NCBI GenBank assembly: GCA_006386115.1
Contig: VFIW01000010.1
Coordinates: 434,001 to 498,000, forward strand
Length of the DNA stretch: 64,000 bases
Source of the DNA: Globisporangium splendens
Lineage: Eukaryota; Oomycota; Peronosporomycetes; Pythiales; Pythiaceae
Direction: 5' to 3'
Each line of letters opens with the position of its first letter. Position 1 is the stretch's first letter. The position numbers were made by a program, and so were the translations under genes. Below the pieces are notes generated by a model. That model had not been told where the DNA came from and ran no database searches. It saw nothing but the letters and a program-made list of their open reading frames with translations. Shown one piece after another: positions 57,046 through 64,000 of this stretch.

Positions 57046-57270
57046 ATGGATTCCGGTGCGAATACACAAGCCGCTGGCGGTCGAGATCCCGAGAAAAGCG
57101 ACAACCAAGTGGATGACGACGAGAGTCTCAACCAAGAAGATCTGGTCAAGAGAGGCGCAGTCGGCAGACGATTCGCGGTTCCCACGCTGCCTGCAGAAGT
57201 CGTCGCGCTCCCTTCACAAAAGCACGAGGACGGTAAGGGTGAAACTGCGCAAGAAGAAGACAAGGAATAG
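57046..57270 (+). CDS. Small acidic ORF, uncertain gene
   Basis: A 74-codon frame from ATG 57046 encodes an acidic, lysine-containing peptide (PEKSDNQVDDDESLNQEDLV, ending GETAQEEDKE) with no hydrophobic core. It may be a disordered small protein; composition is coding-like but no homologue is recalled. A GA repeat (57282-57302) lies just after it. Confidence 0.35.
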   Translation: MDSGANTQAAGGRDPEKSDNQVDDDESLNQEDLVKRGAVGRRFAVPTLPAEVVALPSQKHEDGKGETAQEEDKE

Positions 57271-57902
57271 ATATGTCAGTAAGAGAGAGAGAGAGAGAGA
57301 GAAGGTTGCATGTGCATGTTGGATCGAGTGCGTCATTGTAGCGTCGAATAAAATAAAGAAACGAGTTATGCACAAATACGCACACAATGTACAAGCGCAG
57401 CAGCCAATGTGGGTCGCTGGCAATACCCGCAATGCGTTTGCATGCAAGCATTTACATGTGCACAGACACAGGCGCAAGCGTCGCGTCGCCATAGCTCTTG
57501 ACGCACCGCATGATGATGGATGGTTGGCCACATTGCGAGCCAGAAGAGTTGAAGCTGAACCGCAATCATTTCATTACGTCCGTCACAGTACTTCTTCATA
57601 TTTGCACAAATTATTTCCTGTATAAATGCATGCATTTTTAATCACAATGCAGCATTTGAATTGGAAAATACAAGATGGACCAATGTATATAATAATACCC
57701 TTCGTTATCTGCTTCAACTGCCTTGTCGCAGCTCGTTTGCACATTCGAACCTCTCCGCTTAAGTGCGTCGCATTCGTCAAATTTGAGATCTCGTCTAATC
57801 ACACTCGCTCCATGTGCGCATTCCGCATTCCCTTCCGCATTGGCGGCATTTGTGAATCCGCCCAGAAAGACCCAAGCGAAAGACAAACCAGCAGTTAGCA
57901 GC
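57271..57902. other. Intergenic region upstream of P5C dehydrogenase
   Basis: GA-rich run at 57282-57302; AT-rich stretch about 57640-57700. No gene seen. Confidence 0.35.
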
Positions 57903-59782
57903 ATGTGGCGCCGAACGACCCCCGCGGTGGCACGCGCAACGATGCTCCGCAGCAACGGCGCTGCGCTGCGCAGCTTCAGCAGCATCCCCTCGTGGGCGAC
58001 CGTCGACCCGAACAAGCTCAGCGCTGCGCACCCGGGTGAAGGCTTCAACCTGGGTATGATCGCGGTACATTCACGGCATAGGCTTTCTATTTGTATATAT
58101 TGACTGAGTATGTGGTTTTGCAACGTAGTGCATGGTGAATGGGTCAAGTCGGCCAAGACGGAGAACATTGTGGATCCGATGAACGGCGAGGTGTTCCTGA
58201 AGATGCCAGCGACGCAGAGCAGTGAGTTGGCTCCGTTTGTGGAGAGCATGGCCAGGTGCCCCAAGCATGGACTGCACAACCCGCTCAAGAACCCGCAACG
58301 CTACGTGCACTACGGCGACGTGTCGAACAAGGCTGGCACGATGCTGCGCGACCCAAAGGTGGCAGACTACTTCACGCGCCTCATCCAACGTGTCTCGCCG
58401 AAGAGCTATGCGCAAGCCGAAGTCGAAGTCAAGGTCACGCGCAAGTTCTTGGAGAACTTCTCGAGCGACCAAGTGCGTTTCCTCGCGCGCTCGTTTGGTG
58501 TCCCGGGCGACCACTTGGGCCAAATCAGCCATGGCTACCGATGGCCGTACGGACCTGTGGCCCTGATCACGCCGTTCAACTTTCCCTTTGAGATCCCTGT
58601 GTTGCAATTGATGGGCGCTTTGTTCATGGGCAACAAGGTGCTGCTCAAGGTCGACTCGAAGGTCAGCATCGTGATGCAAGAGATGCTGCGCATGCTGCAC
58701 GCGTGTGGTATGCCAACGACTGATGTCGACTTCATCCACTCGGACGGACCGGTTATGAACGAACTGCTCTTGAAGACCAAGCCACGCAATACGTTGTTCA
58801 CGGGGTACGTTTGTGCGTATGTGTTACGCTTATGTGTTGTGTATGGTGCGTTGCTCAATGGAGTTTCTTTATCTTTTTTGTAGCTCCTCGACGGTCGCCG
58901 AGAAGCTCGCGAAGGATCTGAAGGGACGCATCAAGCTTGAAGATGCGGGCTTTGACTGGAAGATCTTGGGTCCAGATGTGCACAACTTTGACTACGTCTC
59001 GTGGACGTGCGACCAGGTGCGTTAGATGGTGAACTTGCTGTTTTTTATTTGGCTTGATACTTAGCCTCTTCTTTGTCGTATACGATTGTCAGGACGCGTA
59101 CGCTTGCTCGGGTCAGAAGTGCTCGGCGCAATCGATTGTGTTCATGCACAAGAACTGGGTCGAAGCGGGCATTGAAAAGAAGCTCAAGGAGTTGGCCTCG
59201 CGTCGCAAGTTGGACGATTTGACTGTTGGTCCTGTGCTCACGGTCACCACGAAGCGCATGCTCGACCACGTCGACGCGTTGCTCAAAATTCCAGGCGCTC
59301 GTGTTGCCTTCGGTGGCAAGGAACTGCAAAACCATACGATCCCGAGCGTGTACGGTGCCATTGAGCCAACGGCCGTGTTTGTGCCGCTGGAGCAGATGAT
59401 GAAGCCTGAGTACTTCGACTTGGTGACGACGGAGATCTTCGGACCATTCCAAGTGCTGACCGAGTACGACGATCGCCACGTCAAGCACGTGCTCGACGCG
59501 CTCGAGCGCATGAACGCGCACTTGACTGCTGCCGTGGTCTCGAACGACGTGCACTTCCAGCAGAAGGTGCTCTCACACACGGTGAACGGTACGACGTACA
59601 GCGGTATCCGCGCACGTACGACTGGCGCGCCACAGAACCACTGGTTTGGCCCTGCTGGTGATCCGTGCGCCGGCGGTATCGGCACGCCCGAAGCGATCAA
59701 GCTTGTGTGGTCGTGCCACCGCGAGATCATTTCCGATATTGGTCCGATTGCGAACGACTGGACCATCCCGGAAGCGACCTAA
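57903..59782 (+). CDS. Delta-1-pyrroline-5-carboxylate dehydrogenase, plant ALDH12-like
   Basis: Four exons (57903-58053, 58129-58804, 58884-59016, 59093-59782) give 549 residues. The enzyme oxidises P5C/glutamate semialdehyde to glutamate in mitochondria, the last step of proline catabolism. The N-terminus (MWRRTTPAVARATMLRSNGA) looks like a mitochondrial targeting peptide. Visible motifs: PFNFPFEIPVLQLMGALFMG, LFTGSSTVAEKLAKDLKGRI, LEDAGFDWKILGPDV (in place of the usual ELGGK), the nucleophile region DAYACSGQKCSAQSIVF, EIFGPFQVLTEY and TTGAPQNHWFGPAGDP. These match plant ALDH12A1 more closely than animal/fungal ALDH4A1. Confidence 0.92.
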
Positions 59783-60149
59783 GCGTGTGTATGTAAGTAG
59801 TATTGGGCATGTGGTCGGCATCGATTCTCGTTTACGCAATTGAGTGACTTGATCATGACTTGGGGAGACTCGTGTGCAAAGCAAGTGATGTTACGATATC
59901 GACAAAGGATAATGAAAATGAGCATGTGCTGTATTGTCAAAGGATCATGTTGTTGTGAGCAACCGCGAATAATTCCCCATGCATGGTTCACACACAAACG
60001 CACACATTGTCGATGAAAAGAAGTCGACTTTCAAGAATCCAAAGCCCATCTAACGTCGGTATTTCCATGCAAAATGCTTATCACATGGAGGTACGCAGTC
60101 CGTAGAATCTAAAATTCAAACCTATCTCTCTCTCTCGTGTGTGCTGCGC
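59783..60149. other. Convergent spacer between P5C dehydrogenase and NMD3 genes
   Basis: 3' flanks only; TC run near 60124-60134. Confidence 0.4.
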
Positions 60150-61948
60150 CTAGAGCTCTTCCAATTCCCAGGCCGAGACTTGGCTGGCTTCGGTCTCTGT
60201 CAAGATCTGTGGGTTCTGGTCTTCCTCTTCGGCGACGGTCAAATCGTCCAGGAGCTCGTCGATGCTGACCGCTGGCCGGCGCGCGTCGCCATCCTCATAG
60301 TCCTCGTCGTCCTCGTCATCTTCGTCCATGGCGTCCGCATCACCAGCACGACGGTTCTCCTGCGCAGCGTCGTCCTTGTACAAGTTGATTTGCGAGCGCA
60401 TCTCCTTGTCTTCCTCAAGATCATCCAGGAACTGCTCATAGTCCATCTCTTCCTTGGACAAGTCCGTTTTCCGTGGGTTCGCGACCTCGACGCCCTCCAT
60501 CTTCTTGAGCTTCCAGTTGCGCGGGCGCTTCTGGATGCGACGCGGGAACTGCTTCTTGACGAGGATCACATCTGGAAGCGTGATCCCAGCCTGCTCGAGT
60601 GGCTCCAGATCATTGTCGTTGAACACGGCCGTCGTGAGGTCGTACCCGAGTGCCGTGTCGCCGACGTGGAAGAGATTCGCCAAGTGGCACGTTGTCGTGT
60701 ACCGCGTGTCGTTGACGCCGAAGTCGGCGTTGCGCACGACCTCCATCTCGGCCAAGCGCGTCTTGCGGTTCACACGGATGGGCTTGCCGCCGCCGCTCGG
60801 GATCGCCATGGGCGTCGAGTCGAGCACCGTGTACTCGGTCATGGCTTTGATCGATCGAATGGCTTTGAACGGGTACCGCCAGTACTTTTCGTTGTCGATC
60901 TCCGCGGTCTGCGTCGTGAATGGGTCGATGACGTGGATCGACGACGACACGCTCTGCACGAGCACGAGGCTCGAGATGTTGCCAATCAGGCGCGAAAGCT
61001 TGAGTGGCAGCACAACGAGGTCGTCCTTGCACACCGGCGCGATGTCGACCATGTACGAGAACTTGTAGTTGTGCGTGTTGCTGTGGTTATCAGCCGAAAT
61101 GAGCTTCTTCGAGTACTTGAGCTTGATCGGCACGCACTCTTGCAAAAAGTCGACAAAGCGGAGCGCGTGGTTGCGCTCGACAAAGAAGAAATCGACACCG
61201 TCCGGGTGACTCTCAATGTTGGACGTCTTCTCGTGCGCGCGGTGCTTTAGAATGAGCTGCTCGAGGAAGAAGAACGTACGCTTGTGGTCCACGCGCTGAC
61301 GCACCTGCACGACAGCCTTCCACGCCTGGTTGGCGAAGAGCTTCTGACAGTCGTCACACTGCTGGTTGCGCACGATGAACGTCACGATGAACGACTGCTG
61401 CATGATCATCTTGCTCAGCACCTCCTTCTGCACCGTGAGCTTGAGCTTGAGACGCTTCGAGTGCGGCTCGGTCCAGACCCAGTTGGCGTCGATGAGCTTC
61501 ACTTTGTTCAGGTTGTTGATCTTCTTGAGACAGATCGCGAGCAGCTCGCGGGACTCGAGCTCCGCGACGGCCCATGGCGGACGCGACCACTTGAGACACC
61601 CGCGGCACTGGTGGATGATCACTTCTTTTGGGATGCCCTCCGTGATGTCCACCTGTCCCTTCAGACAGCTCACACACATGTTGGCCGCGTTCGCCTTGAT
61701 CGGCGTCGCACACATGCAACATAGGCTGAATTGGATAGCACACAAGCGCAATCGGAAACAAGCAGACAAGTCAGTTCACGAGCATATTCAAAGGCAAGCG
61801 AGTTGAAAGCGCGAAGAGCTCATTGTGGCAAGAGCTCCGCTTGGCTGCAACATGCGCATGACCAAAATATGTACGCACATGCACACGTGCATATAGATAC
61901 AAACACTGCTCACATTGTAGGCAGCGAGGCCTCCATCATGCTGGCCAT
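60150..61948 (-). CDS. NMD3: NMD3 60S ribosomal export adaptor
   Basis: Two exons (61948-61914, 61725-60150) give 536 residues; the small first exon MASMMEASLPT restores the zinc-finger start ILCCMCATPIKANAANMCVS. NMD3 binds the 60S subunit in the nucleus and bridges it to the exportin CRM1. Visible: the N-terminal C4-type zinc fingers (CCMC, CVSC, CRGCLKW, CDDC), the IF5A/OB-like middle (TFFFLEQLILKHRAH, SNIESHPDGVDFFF), and an acidic C-terminus with a leucine-rich candidate nuclear export signal (SIDELLDDLTV). Family length is about 500-520, so the protein is complete. It is divergent from RPB12 across 302 bp. Confidence 0.96.
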
Positions 61949-62250
61949 CTTGCTGCTCTTCCGTCGGCTGGTGGCAGGCGATGCGCTTCTTCACTCGATG
62001 GCTTGACTGGGCTTTTTGACCAGCCAAAAGCAACAAGGCGCAACCAATCCACTCAGCGGTAATTTACGCACTCGGTTCGTAACGTTGTCAGCGGCTATGT
62101 TTCAATTCCGTAAACTACGTGCAACAAATGCGATACATTACCGCCATACAACCAATCATATTGCACCTTGAAAGTGAGGTTTTTTAGCTTGTTGTGTCTG
62201 TGACCAGCCGCGTTTTGTCTCTCACACAAAACAGTCAGGAAGCAGCGAAT

Positions 62251-62457
62251 ATGGAGGGAGGAGCGACACCTGCAGCTGGCGCGCCGGGCCGAGAGAACGT
62301 GACGGTGGTCAAGGACCCGGAGATCAAGTACATCTGCGGCGACTGCGGCATCGTCAACTATTTATCGGCGCGCGACCCCATCCGCTGCCGCGCGTGCGGC
62401 TACCGCATCATGTACAAGGCGCGCACCAAGCGCCTCATCCAGTTCGAAGCCCGATAA
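62251..62457 (+). CDS. RPB12: RNA polymerase subunit RPABC4/RPB12
   Basis: Single exon, 68 residues. Residues 26-68 ([20 protein letters not shown] and [20 protein letters not shown]) are the conserved C-x2-C...C-x2-C zinc-ribbon and C-terminal basic tail of the subunit shared by RNA polymerases I, II and III. The N-terminal 25 residues are a short variable extension. Start ATG 62251 is the only in-frame ATG. Confidence 0.97.
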   Translation: MEGGATPAAGAPGRENVTVVKDPEIKYICGDCGIVNYLSARDPIRCRACGYRIMYKARTKRLIQFEAR

Positions 62458-62988
62458 ATGCAACGCACAAGAAGAAACACAAGATACAAGGAAGCGCCAG
62501 GACAACGTGCAAGCAGCTACTGAGGCATAGATGACTGGCAGACAAGCAAACATGAGGAACGCGCAGCGCTGAAGACTCGGCAGCTTTCACAGAAGAACGC
62601 AAGTGAATGAAGACCACGCGTGCATTTCAGGCAGCCTCAAGGTGCACCGCGCGCTTGTTTTGCGGATAGCTGCTCTTATGGATGCATGTGTGTATGTTTA
62701 CTAGATTGTTGCTCTCTCGCTGGGTTTAATGGCGATTTCTCTCTAAACTACAGAAAGAGAGAAAACAATATATTATGCTTCTTGCGATGCGCAATGAGGA
62801 ACTCCTTCCACAGTCTCACAAGCATGCATGCATGCAAGCGATAATCAATTGCATTGTGCGCCGATTAATGTGTGCATATTAGTGCTGTAGTAGCAGCAAC
62901 CGTCCTGAAGAAAGAAAAACATGTACATCTATTTGCCTGTTAATGAGTGTGTCTTAGCTAGTTGCTCTTGCCAGTTGCTTTGCCCGCT
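62458..62988. other. Convergent spacer between RPB12 and the UTP6-like gene
   Basis: No gene supported; imperfect GCATGCATGCATGC repeat near 62823-62838. Confidence 0.4.
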
Positions 62989-64000
62989 TTACAAGCTGCC
63001 GCCTGTGAGCGAGATCTGCGCGAGGCGCGGCGAGTCCTTCCACGCGCGCACGGCGCGCTGATGCACCTTGACGGCATCGGCGTAGAGCGCGTGGTCGGTG
63101 AAGAAGCGGATGTACGCGATCCAGGCGTCCTCGTGGGTCTTGCCGAAGACGTCCACGAGCTTCTCGAACAGCAGGCGCACCTGCGCAACGTGCGCGTCCT
63201 GAGCCACGACTGACGTCTCGACGTCCACGCAGAGCAGCAAGAACGCGTACGTGGCGTCCGTCGGCAGCAACTGGCCCTCCAGGAACGTCTTATACAGCGA
63301 ACGCACGCGCTCCACCGAGTACACACTGGCAGCCCAGGCGACAAACTGCTGACGCAGCGTCGACCATTGACTCGAGTTCAGCACTTGCGCCGCCATGGCG
63401 TTCTACACACACCAATAATGCCAACAGAGAATGAGCGATTAGCGTTTGTCAACAACATGCAAAGGAATGGGGACATAACATACCTGGAAGGTCTGGTGGA
63501 TCTCTTGCGTGTTCGTGGTCGCGTTGCCGATGAGCAGCTCGAGCAAGCGCGTGACCACTTCCAGCTTGCCGTCGTAGTCGTCTTGTGCGAGTTCGCTAGC
63601 GGCGGTATCTTCCAGGATCGCGATGGCTTCCGCCACGGGGTTCGGATTGTGCTTGCTGCCGTTGCCGGTGTTGCCTGCGATCTTGTTGTCGGTCGACGTG
63701 CGTCGGCGCTTGACAGACGGCACGTCTTGCGTGGCATTCTTGTTGTCGCCAGAAATGGTTGGTTGGTGGAGAACCAGCTGTGCATACAGCAGCCACAACG
63801 GCGCCTCACGCGCGTGGTGCTTGCTCAGCAGCAGCTTGGCCGCGTCAATAGCCGCCAACGTGCCCTCGGTGCGGTGCACAAAGTCCACGTACTTGATGGC
63901 CAACGCGCTCGAGTCACTCGCCGATTGCTTGAGTTTCTTGGCCGCATACTCGACCGACAGACCCTGGGTTGTCGACCTATCATGTGCCGCCTTGACTGCC
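62989..64000 (-). CDS. UTP6-like U3 snoRNP (SSU processome) protein, 3' part
   Basis: Two exons are visible (beyond 64000 to 63484, and 63402-62989); the gene continues past the right edge. The protein has HAT-repeat-like helices (LWLLYAQLVLHQ, VRLLFEKLVDVFGKTHEDAW, IAYIRFFTDHALYADAVKVH, QRAVRAWKDSPR), consistent with the C-terminal region of UTP6, which assembles on pre-18S rRNA. Other HAT proteins (CstF77/RNA14, CRNKL1) are possible, but their C-termini differ. A low-complexity spacer (KRRRTSTDNKIAGNTGNGSK) interrupts the repeats. The stop is at 62989. Confidence 0.6.

Overview
The window is nuclear DNA of a compact eukaryote, most likely an oomycete (stramenopile). Evidence: about 30 protein genes in 64 kb on both strands; short GT-AG introns (41 to about 100 nt); a transmembrane LRR kinase of the TKL-like type common in oomycetes, with one repeat per exon; a plant-type (ALDH12-like) pyrroline-5-carboxylate dehydrogenase; and many intronless large genes. 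The species cannot be named from the sequence alone. No rRNA, tRNA, CRISPR array, transposase or virus-like gene was recognised.

Layout. 0-4.2 kb: an EGLN/PHD-like 2-oxoglutarate oxygenase with an altered iron-binding triad, a tail-anchored coiled-coil protein, and a six-exon small coiled-coil protein. 4.9-9.9 kb: a PH / chalcone-isomerase-like / PH membrane protein, a Q/N-rich protein and a small spliced gene. 10.1-17.8 kb: a COPI-associated Golgi membrane protein, a TENT4/TRF4-like nucleotidyltransferase and a P5A-ATPase. 18.5-22.2 kb: the LRR receptor kinase. 23.2-28.5 kb: an ALDH3-type fatty aldehyde dehydrogenase behind a long DNA foldback, a fusion of PP2A leucine carboxyl methyltransferase with a GNAT acetyltransferase, an LRR protein and an EF-hand protein. 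29.6-35.8 kb: an SCP-type phosphatase, a conserved protein of unknown role and an RNFT-like membrane RING E3. 35.9-43.1 kb: a PH-like protein, a mitoferrin-like carrier, an unresolved spliced locus and an IMPACT/YigZ protein. 43.4-49.7 kb: three aminoacylase-1 paralogues in +,-,+ order. 50.6-57.3 kb: a membrane-anchored trypsin-like pseudoprotease, HUS1, a Rex-type exonuclease and a small acidic ORF. 57.9-64 kb: P5C dehydrogenase, NMD3, RPB12 and the 3' part of a UTP6-like gene.

How the genes relate. Most are unlinked housekeeping functions. Local themes are aldehyde and amino-acid metabolism (ALDH3, ALDH12-like P5CDH, three aminoacylases) and ribosome/RNA biology at the right end (Rex exonuclease, NMD3, RPB12, UTP6). 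The most unusual observations are the HxG oxygenase, the PH-CHIL-CHIL-PH-TM protein, the LCMT1-GNAT fusion, the triad-less membrane protease homologue, the frame-preserving hydrophobic intron in the exonuclease gene, and the roughly 36-bp stem foldback upstream of ALDH3. Splice sites were placed by reading frame, GT/AG and protein-family continuity; no transcript evidence was available.
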